A stretch of DNA of 64,000 bases from Bacteroidota bacterium. Lineage in GTDB: Bacteria; Bacteroidota; Ignavibacteria; Tepidaquicellales; Tepidaquicellaceae. The notes below the pieces were generated by a model, which saw nothing but the letters and a program-made list of their open reading frames with translations, was not told the origin of the DNA and did no database searches. Shown piece after piece: positions 39,514 through 49,056 of this stretch (the stretch's first letter is position 1; the number at the start of each line of letters is the position of its first letter). The position numbers and the translations under genes were made by a program. Location: contig JAFDZR010000014.1 of assembly GCA_018266875.1 (NCBI GenBank), positions 101,400 through 165,399 of the forward strand. The letters are read 5' to 3'.

Positions 39514-40056
39514 TTGTATAAAAATATCATAAAAGGAAAAAAATGTTCTTTGATAAGGTTTATCGGTCACGACGAAAAACTGGTAACCCTTATGCACAAT
39601 ATTTTTAACGATGAAGCTCTGCATGAATTTCTTAATCCGGAATATCTGAATTACAGGACAAAACCTCAGATCAGAAAATGGCTTAAATCAAAATACTCCA
39701 ATCCGGTTGAAATATGGTATGTAATAAAACACAAAAACCTTTATGTCGGATATATCTGTTATAAATGGAGAAAACATTACGACGAAGCCTGCGAGATCTC
39801 AACAGCTATTGATAAGAATTACAGAGGACTTAACCTGGGTTATGAATCCTCAAAACTTCTGCTGGATCATCTGTTTCATTCGAAAAGATTCAAATACCTC
39901 GTCGGTTATGTTCACAAAGGAAATAAAATTGCTGAAAACAATTTAAAGAAACTCGGATTAAAGAAGAACAATAGGCTTCAGAAGATTGTAACCAAAGAGT
40001 TTTACGACTCTGACGGAAGCAGCAGTGTTTACAATCTTTTTTCTATAACCACCTGA
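39514..40056 (+). CDS. GNAT-family N-acetyltransferase
   Basis: The 180-residue protein fits RimJ/RimL-like GNATs: IRFIGHDEKL strand near the start, IWYVIKHKNLYVGYI for beta 2-3, and the acetyl-CoA region EISTAIDKNYRGLNLGYESS (about 91-110; a weak R-G-x-N-x-G for the usual Q/R-x-x-G-x-G/A). YVHKGNKIAENNLKKLG matches the final part. The start is a TTG at 39514; no other start fits. It lies 14 bp before the next gene. Target unknown. Confidence 0.85.
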   Translation: MYKNIIKGKKCSLIRFIGHDEKLVTLMHNIFNDEALHEFLNPEYLNYRTKPQIRKWLKSKYSNPVEIWYVIKHKNLYVGYICYKWRKHYDEACEISTAIDKNYRGLNLGYESSKLLLDHLFHSKRFKYLVGYVHKGNKIAENNLKKLGLKKNNRLQKIVTKEFYDSDGSSSVYNLFSITT

Positions 40057-40069
40057 TTAATTTATTATT

Positions 40070-41770
40070 ATGGACATAAAGAATAAAAAAGTTCTGATCC
40101 TGGGAGGGTGGGGACTTGTAGGATCAGCAGTTGCACGAAGGATAACAGAAGAAAAGCCCGCATCAGTAATACTTACCTCACTGAAAAAAGAAGAAGCCGA
40201 ATATATCTGCAGAAAATTAACCAAAGAATTAAACAAATCCGGTGGATTTTTCAAACCCTGGTGGGGAAATATTTTTGTAAGAAATGAATTCAAGGATATT
40301 CACCGCGAGATCTATCTCAATGATCCGAAAAGCAGGAAGAAGGTTCTCGATGACATAGTAAATGAAATGAATGATAAAATGCTGAAGGAAACCTCCTTCT
40401 ATAATCTGGTAAAATCCGAAAGACCTGACATAGTAATTGACTGCATAAATACTTCAACGGCAATTGCATATCAGGATCTTTACCGTTCATATCTGGATAT
40501 TCTTGATCTGTTCAACGCGCCGGGTGAAAAGAATTTTGAAGAGATGAGAACAGCTGTGGAGAGGATGATGTGTGTTTCATACATTCCTCAGCTTATAAGG
40601 CACGTACAGATCCTTTACAACACTATGGAGAAGTTCAAAACTTCTTTCTATTTCAAAGTCGGAACAAGCGGGACCGGAGGAATGGGTTTGAATATTCCCT
40701 ATACGCACAGCGAAGAAAAACCTTCCCGTGTTCTTCTCAGTAAATCATCACTTGCCGGAGCGCAGACATTGCTTATGTTCCTCATGGCAAGGACGCCGAA
40801 CGGACCGATGGTAAAGGAAATAAAACCGACAGGCTCGATCGCCTGGAAAAAAATAGCATACGGTGAAATAAAGAAACAGGGACAGCCGGTAACTATATTC
40901 AGCTCAGATATGAAGAATACACAGAAGCTGGAAGGTGTTTTTCAAAGAGAGCTGAAGGGAAAGATGAAATCAGCAGGCAAGCTCAAAACGGTTTACATTG
41001 ACACAGGTGAAAACGGAATATTCTCGCGGGCTGAATATGAGACTATTTCAACTGCAGGTCAGATGGAATTCGTAACACCTGAAGAAATTGCGGAAAACCT
41101 TGTGAGAGAACTAAAAGGCGGAAATACCGGAACTGACATTATTAATGCGCTTGATACTGCGGTTATGGAACCGACATACAGAGCAGGATTCATGAGAGAG
41201 ATCGCACTCGATAAACTGAAAGCCCTTGAGAAAAAAAACAAGACTGAATCCGTTGCATTTGAAATGCTCGGTCCGCCAAGACTTTCCAAATTACTGTATG
41301 AAGCCCAGCTTATAAGACTTATATATAAAAATTTCAATAGCTATATTGCAGATGATCCGAAAAAAATAACGAATAGGATCTTTAATTTCTTAAAAAAGAA
41401 TTCCAGGCTGAGAAATGAAATTATCTCGATCGGAATCCCGATCCTGCTCCCGGGCGGAAAGGAAATTGTCAGAGGACCTGAAGTTAAGATTCCGGCAAAG
41501 AAGGAAGGCAGCCTGATAAAAATGAACAGCTCAAAGATAAACAAATGGGCAAATGAAGGCTGGGTCGATCTGAGAGAAAGCAACTGGAAAGCATGGAAAG
41601 AAAGACTTTCAAAGATACTCAGACAGGCGGAGATGATGACAAAAGCTGACAGCAGTTCTCAGTATATTTTCGATGATGAGTACTGGGACAATTTTAAAGA
41701 CATCAATATTGCAAAGATTGTCAGCTGGATTTTTATGAACGAAGATAAAGGTTCCAGATACAAGGGTTAA
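40070..41770 (+). CDS. Unrecognised 566-residue Rossmann-fold protein
   Basis: The N-terminus VLILGGWGLVGSAVARRI (8-25) is a nucleotide-binding Rossmann start of the SDR/NmrA kind. Further N-terminal features (about 125-160, DIVIDCINTSTAIAY; 220-235 SGTGGMGLNIPYTH) also fit an SDR-like domain. After about residue 290 nothing I recognise; it is a helix-rich region with DTAVMEPTYRAGFMREIALDKL and ends Trp/Lys-rich. No signal peptide or membrane helix. The gene sits between GNAT and nuoM with 13- and 53-bp gaps, so may be co-transcribed. Its function cannot be assigned. Confidence 0.85.
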   Translation: MDIKNKKVLILGGWGLVGSAVARRITEEKPASVILTSLKKEEAEYICRKLTKELNKSGGFFKPWWGNIFVRNEFKDIHREIYLNDPKSRKKVLDDIVNEMNDKMLKETSFYNLVKSERPDIVIDCINTSTAIAYQDLYRSYLDILDLFNAPGEKNFEEMRTAVERMMCVSYIPQLIRHVQILYNTMEKFKTSFYFKVGTSGTGGMGLNIPYTHSEEKPSRVLLSKSSLAGAQTLLMFLMARTPNGPMVKEIKPTGSIAWKKIAYGEIKKQGQPVTIFSSDMKNTQKLEGVFQRELKGKMKSAGKLKTVYIDTGENGIFSRAEYETISTAGQMEFVTPEEIAENLVRELKGGNTGTDIINALDTAVMEPTYRAGFMREIALDKLKALEKKNKTESVAFEMLGPPRLSKLLYEAQLIRLIYKNFNSYIADDPKKITNRIFNFLKKNSRLRNEIISIGIPILLPGGKEIVRGPEVKIPAKKEGSLIKMNSSKINKWANEGWVDLRESNWKAWKERLSKILRQAEMMTKADSSSQYIFDDEYWDNFKDINIAKIVSWIFMNEDKGSRYKG

Positions 41771-41823
41771 TTTTACAAATAATGAAGTAAACGTTTAATA
41801 AAGTAAATAAAAAATCTTCTGAT

Positions 41824-43383
41824 TTGAATAATATTTTATCAATTATGATTTTCCTGCCGGTTTTATTATCTATACCGGTACTGCTTTTCAAAAAGGAAAA
41901 AGAAACTTTAATAAAAAGCTACGCTTTCCTTGTTTCCCTGATACCACTTGCTCTCGCAGTGTATTTATTCTTTGCTTATGATCCTTCCAATGCAGAGTAT
42001 CAGTTCGTGGAAAAATTCAAATGGATAACCATTTCGAATACATTTTATTTTCTGGGAATAGACGGAATATCAATGCTGCTCATACTTATGTCAGCTTTCA
42101 TATTTCCTCTCAGTATTCTAGCTTCCTGGACTTCAATAAAAAACAACATAAAACAGTTTTATTTTCTGATACTTCTTCTTGACGCAGGACTGATAGGAGT
42201 TTTTTCTTCGCTTGATCTGATCTTATTTTATGTTTTCTGGGAATTCATACTGATCCCTATGTATTTCATGATCGGATTCTGGGGAGCCGAGGACAGGATA
42301 TACGCAACAGTAAAATTCTTTTTATATACAATGTTCGGAAGTCTTCTGATGCTGGTGGGAATTATCTGGCTGGCGTTTCTCTGCACGCCGATGATCGGAC
42401 AGTTCTCAACCGATCTTACGCTTCTAACCGGAGTATCGAGAAGTCTGCCTCTGAACTCGCAGATCTATCTGTTTATATTATTCACATTGAGTTTTTTAAT
42501 AAAAGTACCGTTGTTTCCATTTCACACATGGCTGCCAGACGCACACGTTCAGGCGCCGACCGCCGGCAGCGTGATCCTTGCCGCCGTTCTTCTGAAAATG
42601 GGAACTTACGGACTGCTCAGATTTTCACTTCCGCTTTTCCCCGCTGCATTTGTAAAGCTTACTCCATACATCGCAACTTTAGCGGTGATCGGAATTGTTT
42701 ACGGCGCACTTCTATCCATAGTGCAGAAGGACATTAAAAAGCTTGTGGCTTATTCCTCGGTATCCCATCTTGGATTTATAGTGCTCGGAACATTTGCGTT
42801 AACTGACGTTGCACTTCAGGGCAGCATAATTCAGATGATCAATCACGGACTTTCCACAGGCGCATTATTTATGATAGTCGGCGTACTGTATGAAAGAAGG
42901 CACACCAAAAAGATAGTTGATTTCGGCGGCATAATGAGAGTCATGCCGGTATTCTCAGTAGTATTCATGATCGTCCTTTTTTCATCTATCGGACTTCCCG
43001 GACTTAACGGGTTTGTGGGAGAATTCCTGATACTGCTCGGTTCATTTTATTCTGCAAATCTCGGAACTGATGTTTATACAATTATTTCAACCACAGCTGT
43101 AATACTCGCTGCCGTTTATCTGCTATGGATGTTTCAGAGAGTAATGCTCGGACCAATTGAGAATGAAAAGAATAAGGATCTTCCCGATCTGTCAAAGAGA
43201 GAACTGCTGTCATTTATTCCAATAATTATTTTTATAGTCTGGATCGGCGTTCATCCGAATACCTTCCTATCAAAGACTGAAACCAGCGTAAAAAGGATAA
43301 TTGAAAACTTCCACACTGCTCAGAGCAGCAACGTCGGGCAAAACGTAGATATCAAAACTGAACTGACAAAAAACGGGAAGTAA
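41824..43383 (+). CDS. nuoM: NADH-quinone oxidoreductase subunit M (orphan)
   Basis: The 519-residue, 14-helix protein is NuoM and not an Mrp antiporter subunit: FWEFILIPMYFMIGFWG carries the conserved Glu, IKVPLFPFHTWLPDAHVQAP the Lys, and LLKMGTYG another. GLPGLNGFVGEFLILLG matches the NuoM channel end. It normally pumps protons in Complex I. Here the neighbouring nuoL and nuoN are absent; the gene follows a 566-residue unknown protein. The start is TTG at 41824. It may be a second copy, or a part of another complex. A strong terminator follows. Confidence 0.94.
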   Translation: MNNILSIMIFLPVLLSIPVLLFKKEKETLIKSYAFLVSLIPLALAVYLFFAYDPSNAEYQFVEKFKWITISNTFYFLGIDGISMLLILMSAFIFPLSILASWTSIKNNIKQFYFLILLLDAGLIGVFSSLDLILFYVFWEFILIPMYFMIGFWGAEDRIYATVKFFLYTMFGSLLMLVGIIWLAFLCTPMIGQFSTDLTLLTGVSRSLPLNSQIYLFILFTLSFLIKVPLFPFHTWLPDAHVQAPTAGSVILAAVLLKMGTYGLLRFSLPLFPAAFVKLTPYIATLAVIGIVYGALLSIVQKDIKKLVAYSSVSHLGFIVLGTFALTDVALQGSIIQMINHGLSTGALFMIVGVLYERRHTKKIVDFGGIMRVMPVFSVVFMIVLFSSIGLPGLNGFVGEFLILLGSFYSANLGTDVYTIISTTAVILAAVYLLWMFQRVMLGPIENEKNKDLPDLSKRELLSFIPIIIFIVWIGVHPNTFLSKTETSVKRIIENFHTAQSSNVGQNVDIKTELTKNGK

Positions 43384-43404
43384 TATTTTAAATTTATTTT
43401 TTAC

Positions 43405-43439
43405 AAACCCTGATCGGGATTAATCCTGTCAGGGTTTTT
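43405..43439 (+). terminator. Intrinsic terminator of nuoM
   Basis: AAACCCTGA and TCAGGGTTT form a 9-bp perfect stem, with GGGATTAATCC pairing inside the loop, followed by TTTTT. It ends the unit containing nuoM. Confidence 0.92.
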
Positions 43440-43932
43440 GATTTTAAAAGTAATCTGAGAAATTTAGTCTGCCCGTAATAATAATTTATTCAGAAATGTT
43501 ATCCCGCTTTTGAACATTTTCATTTTCTTCCTGACAGTCATCAACGCGAGTTCACTTTTTAATTTATTGCATCTCCGGCACGGGATTATGATCATCGGAC
43601 AACTACCTTTTAAAACCTGTAAAGCGGGCATTGAAATTAAATTTGCCAATCAGGATTTTGTCATCTCTCTTTTTACAACTTTATAAAACTGATAAATAAT
43701 AATATTAATGAAGCATTAAAAAATAAAAAATCCGGATTCAAATTTCCGCCTGTTTTAATCTTTATAAATCACCGTAAGGGAAAATAAATTTTAGCGGTCT
43801 AGTCCTCTTTTCATACCTTTGGACTATATCTTATCAAATATTCATTTCATAGATTATACTAACCACTACCCCAATAAGTGGAAAACAGTTTTACAAATCC
43901 CCAAAATTTTTTTAACTTTCACGAAAACCATT
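43440..43932. promoter_or_regulatory. Leader region of the dockerin-tailed gene
   Basis: A 490-bp AT-rich gap. It holds a candidate promoter at 43804-43824 whose TACCTTTG fits the Bacteroidota -7 consensus TAnnTTTG. A 21-bp stretch there (CCTCTTTTCATACCTTTGG + AC) recurs, 19/21 identical, on the minus strand at 52964-52984. A short ORF on the minus strand in this gap is not convincing. Confidence 0.5.
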
Positions 43933-45447
43933 ATGAAAAAATTTATTTTATTCATTTCGGCTGCTACCATTTTATGCAGCTTTAACATTTTTGCGCAGGT
44001 TGCAAATTATCAGTTCACAGATTCTATCGGGACATATAATGAAATAACCGGAGACACAATAGCCAGCGCAACTCACACCAGTCAGGATCCAGGTAACCTG
44101 AACGATGTCACCTACGGACCTATCAATCTTCCGTTTACTTTCACATTCAACGGTATTGATTACGCAAGTTATTTTGTCAACACAAACGGATATATAACTT
44201 TCGGCTCAACTGCCCCTGCACTTGCTGATTATACCCCAGTATCCGGATCTGAAACTTATGAAGGAGCTGTGAGCGCTTTTGGTCTGGACCTTATAGGTGT
44301 TTTCGGAACCACAATTGACTTCAGCGGTGTCACTTATGTTTTATCCGATGTTCGGAATTTTCAGGGAGTAGTTATTGGCGCGCACATAACAGCCGCCACA
44401 GGAATTCCGGCTGATACATATATTACTGCATTTGATCCGGGTCTGGGAACTATCACAATTTCAAAACCTACAACTGATATTATTGTAAATGATCTGGTTG
44501 TTCAAATAGCTTCAGGTAGTATTATCAGTAAAACCGAAGGTGTAACTCCAAACAGAGTTCATACCATTCAATTTAAAAATTTCAGACAGTATATAATTAT
44601 AGGAACTGATGACAATTTCAATTTTCAAATTAAGCTATTTGAACATTCACTCAACCGACCCGGCGAAATTCATATTGTCTATGGTAATATGGATAAAGCT
44701 AACATGCCGGTTCCTTCCGTATTCGGACAGGTGGGTTTAAGAGGATATAACAATTCAGATTGGAATAACAGAACAAACTCAGGAAGCTTAAACTGGGAAA
44801 CTTCATCAGCCGGTTTAAGTAATGCTGCGACATCTGAGTTAAGAAATTCTGTTTTTCCGGTTTCAGGACTGACATATATCTGGAGACCTCAGCCGTCAAC
44901 TTTAAATATTACTGTAATTCCTGAAGCATTTTATAATGCGGGAACGAATCTTCTGAGTATGAGCGATACATTTACAGCTTATCTTCACTCAAATGTTTCA
45001 CCTTATAATGTAATTGATTCGGCTGTGTCAGTAATTGATTCTGTCACTTTTACCGGAGCGTTTATTTTTAAAAATGCACCGAACGGAATATACTATATCA
45101 GAATTAATCACAGAAATACCATTGAGACCTGGAGCAGGCCGGGCGGCGAAATTTTCACTTCGGGAAATTTGATGAATTATAATTTCACGGATCTGATAAC
45201 AAAAGCTTTTGGAAACAACCTGATAAATGTCGATAATTCTCCGCTCAGATATGCAATTTACAGCGGTGACGTAAATCAGGACGGCACGATTGACCTCACT
45301 GACGGAAGTCTTATTGATAATGATGCATTTAATTTTATCTCGGGTTATGTACAGACTGATGTGAATGGTGATGGAATTGTAGATCTTGCGGATGCTGTAT
45401 ATGCAGATAACAATGCGCTTAATTTTGTGAGCAGAATTACTCCTTAA
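43933..45447 (+). CDS. Secreted protein with dockerin-like C-terminal tail
   Basis: The reading frame opens at 43819, but the ATG at 43933 directly precedes a signal peptide (MKKFILFISA... cleaved at AQ) and is the likely start, giving 504 residues. The N-terminus (YQFTDSIGTYNEITGDTI, LPFTFTFNGIDYASYFVNTNG) is a common Bacteroidota exported domain. Residues 445-504 are a 60-residue two-loop tail (DVNQDGTID, DVNGDGIVD) nearly identical in layout to the one at 122-1753, and the region before it (SPYNVIDS, INHRNT) also matches. No T9SS type A sorting domain. Function unknown. Confidence 0.82.
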   Translation: MKKFILFISAATILCSFNIFAQVANYQFTDSIGTYNEITGDTIASATHTSQDPGNLNDVTYGPINLPFTFTFNGIDYASYFVNTNGYITFGSTAPALADYTPVSGSETYEGAVSAFGLDLIGVFGTTIDFSGVTYVLSDVRNFQGVVIGAHITAATGIPADTYITAFDPGLGTITISKPTTDIIVNDLVVQIASGSIISKTEGVTPNRVHTIQFKNFRQYIIIGTDDNFNFQIKLFEHSLNRPGEIHIVYGNMDKANMPVPSVFGQVGLRGYNNSDWNNRTNSGSLNWETSSAGLSNAATSELRNSVFPVSGLTYIWRPQPSTLNITVIPEAFYNAGTNLLSMSDTFTAYLHSNVSPYNVIDSAVSVIDSVTFTGAFIFKNAPNGIYYIRINHRNTIETWSRPGGEIFTSGNLMNYNFTDLITKAFGNNLINVDNSPLRYAIYSGDVNQDGTIDLTDGSLIDNDAFNFISGYVQTDVNGDGIVDLADAVYADNNALNFVSRITP

Positions 45448-45451
45448 GTAA

Positions 45452-45510
45452 TAGTTAGTAGTTAGTAGTTAGTAGTTAGTAGTTAGTAGTTAGTAGTTAG
45501 TAGTTAGTAG
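45452..45510. repeat. 7-bp tandem repeat, about eight copies
   Basis: TAGTTAG is repeated eight times plus a partial copy immediately after the stop of the dockerin-tailed gene. It is noncoding and looks like a slippage-prone microsatellite. Confidence 0.95.
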
Positions 45511-45640
45511 TTTCCGCCGTTGTTGGTCTTATTGATTGCAACGAGCTCGACCAGCAACAAACGGAAACTCGACTATTGCAGCTTTGAGCTGTCTGCAGTC
45601 ATCACCGGCAGTGATGTTGGTGACCAAAAAGTTTGTGAGA
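45511..45640. terminator. Cluster of hairpins between two convergent genes
   Basis: A long imperfect inverted repeat (TTTCCGCCGTTGTTGGTC at 45511-45528; GACCAGCAACAAACGGAAA at 45549-45567) is followed by smaller hairpins (GCAGCT...AGCTG, CATCAC...GTGATG). It may be a bidirectional terminator or a degenerate repeat element. The remaining 45641-45776 shows no clear gene. Confidence 0.55.
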
Positions 45641-45776
45641 AATTAAAATATTAGATTAAACTATTACAGCACAAGTTTTTGGGAACACCATCATCGGCGG
45701 ATATGACAACATTCGGAAACTCATTTTCCGGAAACGGAAATAGAATTATTTTTTTCAATTTTCATCAATCAATCTA

Positions 45777-48083
45777 TCAGGCAACACTGGATAAATATTC
45801 CTTAAAGATCTTTTCCGTGCCGGCATTATTATTCAGCTGCAGTTTTTGATCTATCTCTATCATTTTATAAAGGGACATCAGCCAGCTCAATGCGGACTCT
45901 GCTCCCTGATTGTCATTTACTTTTGTCGAAGTAAGTCCGTCATAACACCCTCCTGAAGAAAAATCTATCATTGGTTCCTGACGGTCATTATTCCCGAGAA
46001 ACCAGCTGAATGCAGTTCCAATACGGCTGATCCACTTATCGTCATTTGTAACAAGAAAAGCCTCATAACATGCATCTATCAGTCCGGGAATTTCAACCGG
46101 CTGCTGGTCGTATTTGGATTTTGTCCCGCCTTTGACAAACCAATCTTTATTTCCGATTAACGAAAGGTATTTTTTATCTTTATCATGTAAAACATTATAA
46201 AGCCATTCCAGGGATTCTACACCTGCTGATACATATTCCTGATTATTCAGACTTTTTCCCGACATTATCAATGCCTGAGGAAGTCTCGCATTTGCATAAG
46301 TAAGACTTTCCTCAAACCATAACCAGTCCTCCGATTTTGTGTTAACATAAAATTCATATAAACGCTTAGTCAGTTCGCTCAATATTTTTTTTATTTCAAT
46401 TGCTCCTGAGAACTTATCAATATATGATATGCATCCCAGAATAGTATATGCAACAGCTCTGGGAGAATTAAACCGTGTCATGTTTTTTATGCTGTTGTCA
46501 AAAAGATTTTTAGACAGTCCCAGAACTGAATGTGATTTGATATTATTTATTATATAACCAAGCACAAATAATACTCTTCCGTTACAATCTTCGGAACCAA
46601 CATCTTCCAGCCACTTACGCTCATATGACATAAAATTTCTGAACAATCTTTTTTCTTCATTAAATGAATAATATACAAACTGAAGATACCCGTTTATATA
46701 TTTATCTATGCTGCTGTCGGCAAAATGTGATTTATGCATTACAGAAACGAGCAGTGCTCTTGCATTGTCATCAGTACAGTAACCGTGTCTGGGATTTGGT
46801 ATAGAATAAGTTGCATGCTGAAATATTCCGGTTGAATCTGTCATGTTTTTAAGGTGAGTAAGATTTACATCCGGCAGCGAAGGCAAAATATTATTCAGAG
46901 AAGATATAGCCGGAAAAGATTTTGTAGTTTTAAATTCTTCAGCAGCTTTATGAAATACCTCTGTGTAAAGCTTAGCTACATTACTCCATATCAATTCTCT
47001 TCCGGCATCATAGGCTTTTTTCCTGTATCTGTTCCTTTGATTTTCATCCAGCAGAAGTTCGGTAACAGCTGAACCCATTAATTCAGGATTACTGAAAGGC
47101 ACTAAAACTCCTTTCTCATTTTGAAGAATTTCGTCTGCATACCAGTATGGAGTTGAGACAATTGCTTTACCGCAGGCAAGCGCATAAGTAAGCGTACCTG
47201 AAACCGCCTGTTCCTTATTCTTATATGGACTCACGTATATATCACTCATTAATATGTATTCAAGAAGCTCATTGGTTTCTACAAAACGGTTTATGAACAT
47301 TACATTATTTTCAAGACCTGAAGTTTTTACTAAATTCTCGAGAGAGTTTCTGTAAGATTCCCCGAATTCCTTTTTTACATTAGGATGAGTAGCTCCGAGA
47401 ATTATTAACATAACATCTTTATATTTTTCAACTACAAATTTCAGAGCTTTAATGGCATCTTCGAATCCTTTACCCGGGCTCAAAAGTCCGAATGTTAATA
47501 TGACCTTCTTTCCCGATAATTTAAATTTATCCTTGTAAAATGCCGGATCAAGAAACGGGACATCATGAGCGCCGTGAGGTATGTATCTTACTTTTTGTGC
47601 CGGTATTGTGCCGTCATTTATAATCATATCAAATGACCTTTGAGACTGAACTACAATGTAAGATGACCTGTCTCCGATTTCCTTTAATATTTTTGCTTCT
47701 TCTTTGGACGGTTTCTCCAGAACAGTATGAAGCGTAGTTACAACCGGCTTGTTGAGTCTGTCTATCATATATAAAATATTTGATCCCGCTTCACCTCCGA
47801 AGATACCGTATTCATGCTGAATGTTAATTACATTAGAATCCGAAAGATTCAGATAATTTGCAGCTTCTTTAAAATCTTTAAAACTTTTATCATAAATTTC
47901 AAAATTAACTTCATGAGCATATTTATATCCTTCCGGAACGTCATTCAATGCTGTTATACTTACATGATTTTCGCCTGATCCAAGCTCTTTCATTGAAACT
48001 GCAAGATCGTTGGAAAATGTTGCTATACCGCATCTTCTGGGGACGTAAGAAGAAACTATATTAATCCCGAATTTCTTATTCAT
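45777..48083 (-). CDS. GT4 glycosyltransferase fused to a C-terminal alpha/alpha domain
   Basis: The 768-residue protein has two parts. Residues 1-385 are a GT-B glycosyltransferase of family 4: VPRRCGIATFSNDLA near the start, INIQHEYGIFGGEAG, ILTFGLLSPGKGFEDAI and SGTLTYALACGKAIVSTP with a catalytic-loop Glu in ADEIL. Residues about 400-768 are a helical domain (YSIPNPRHGYCTDDNARALL, LWFEESLTYANARLPQALI), of the (alpha/alpha)6 type. In other Bacteroidota this arrangement is next to a GH130 phosphorylase, as here (7-bp gap). It probably builds or modifies a manno-oligosaccharide; substrate unproven. Confidence 0.85.
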   Translation of the reverse strand: MNKKFGINIVSSYVPRRCGIATFSNDLAVSMKELGSGENHVSITALNDVPEGYKYAHEVNFEIYDKSFKDFKEAANYLNLSDSNVINIQHEYGIFGGEAGSNILYMIDRLNKPVVTTLHTVLEKPSKEEAKILKEIGDRSSYIVVQSQRSFDMIINDGTIPAQKVRYIPHGAHDVPFLDPAFYKDKFKLSGKKVILTFGLLSPGKGFEDAIKALKFVVEKYKDVMLIILGATHPNVKKEFGESYRNSLENLVKTSGLENNVMFINRFVETNELLEYILMSDIYVSPYKNKEQAVSGTLTYALACGKAIVSTPYWYADEILQNEKGVLVPFSNPELMGSAVTELLLDENQRNRYRKKAYDAGRELIWSNVAKLYTEVFHKAAEEFKTTKSFPAISSLNNILPSLPDVNLTHLKNMTDSTGIFQHATYSIPNPRHGYCTDDNARALLVSVMHKSHFADSSIDKYINGYLQFVYYSFNEEKRLFRNFMSYERKWLEDVGSEDCNGRVLFVLGYIINNIKSHSVLGLSKNLFDNSIKNMTRFNSPRAVAYTILGCISYIDKFSGAIEIKKILSELTKRLYEFYVNTKSEDWLWFEESLTYANARLPQALIMSGKSLNNQEYVSAGVESLEWLYNVLHDKDKKYLSLIGNKDWFVKGGTKSKYDQQPVEIPGLIDACYEAFLVTNDDKWISRIGTAFSWFLGNNDRQEPMIDFSSGGCYDGLTSTKVNDNQGAESALSWLMSLYKMIEIDQKLQLNNNAGTEKIFKEYLSSVA

Positions 48084-48090
48084 TATAATT

Positions 48091-49056
48091 TTATGTTTTA
48101 TAATTTTTTAAATAATCCAGTATTTCTTTTATTGAAGCAGTAGCAATTGCTATCGATGTATCAGCTGCGCCATAATACATAATTAATTCATCTCCTTTTG
48201 TAATGACTCCGCATGGGAAAGTAACATCCGGAACGTCACCCACTCTTTCATATTCTTCCGATGGTCCGAAAACCCACTCATCACTTCTTCTTATGACTTT
48301 ACATGGATCGTCAAGATCCAGTAACGCAAGCCCTAAACGATAGAGAGAACCTGCCGCAGTGGTTTTAACTCCGTGATAAATTATTAGCCATCCTTCTGAT
48401 GTTTCAATGGGCTGCGGTCCGAGCCCGACTTTATATGCATCCCACCAGCTACCTTTTCTTGCAGGCAGCAAAACGGCACTTTCTCCCCAGTGTTTCAGAT
48501 CATTGGAAAATGATAACCATATATGTGCGTCCAGTAAATTACTGACCGGAGACGGACGATGGAGTAATACCCATTTATCTTTAAACTTTCGCGGAAACAG
48601 TGAAGCATCTTTATCATCGGGCGGCATTATTGCTCCGTATCTTCTGAATGTTTCAAAATCTGTCGTAGTAGCAAGTGATACCAAAGGTCCGTTCTCTGAA
48701 TAGGAAGTATAAGTCACTGCATAAGTGCTGTCTTCGTTTTCAAGTTTTACTATCCGCGGATCTTCTATTCCGTAAATATCTTCAGGATACTCATCCGGTT
48801 TTGGAAGAAATGTCGGGTGTTTGTCAATTTTCCAGTTTGTAAATCCATCACTGCTTACCGCTTTACAAAGATGTGAGCTTCCCCGCATATCTTCGACTCT
48901 TATCAAAAGCAGAGTTTTGTCTTTATATATTACAGATGCTGCATTAAAAACAGAATTAACTTTGTAATCCCACATTGATGCTGTCAGCACAGGATTTTTC
49001 TTATAACGTTTGAAAAGATTGCTTCCCTGAAAGGAATAATTCATTTTATCAGTCAT
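48091..49056 (-). CDS. Glycoside hydrolase family 130 (beta-mannoside phosphorylase-like)
   Basis: The 321-residue protein is a five-bladed propeller-type GH130: PVLTASMWDYKVNSVFNAA at the start, IYGIEDPRIV with the catalytic Asp, DKDASLFPRK, and LGPQPIETSEGWLIIYHGV. GH130 enzymes mostly phosphorolyse beta-mannosides to mannose-1-phosphate. The ATG at residue 5 could also start it. It is encoded directly upstream of the GT4-(alpha/alpha) gene and likely co-transcribed. The exact sugar cannot be told. Confidence 0.9.
   Translation of the reverse strand: MTDKMNYSFQGSNLFKRYKKNPVLTASMWDYKVNSVFNAASVIYKDKTLLLIRVEDMRGSSHLCKAVSSDGFTNWKIDKHPTFLPKPDEYPEDIYGIEDPRIVKLENEDSTYAVTYTSYSENGPLVSLATTTDFETFRRYGAIMPPDDKDASLFPRKFKDKWVLLHRPSPVSNLLDAHIWLSFSNDLKHWGESAVLLPARKGSWWDAYKVGLGPQPIETSEGWLIIYHGVKTTAAGSLYRLGLALLDLDDPCKVIRRSDEWVFGPSEEYERVGDVPDVTFPCGVITKGDELIMYYGAADTSIAIATASIKEILDYLKNYKT

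Noticed and set aside
41824-43383. Mrp-type cation antiporter subunit
   Set aside because: The conserved stretches match NuoM and no mrp genes flank it.
43464-43649. 61-residue minus-strand frame in the nuoM-secreted protein gap
   Set aside because: Lys/Leu-rich with no motif, and the gap appears regulatory.
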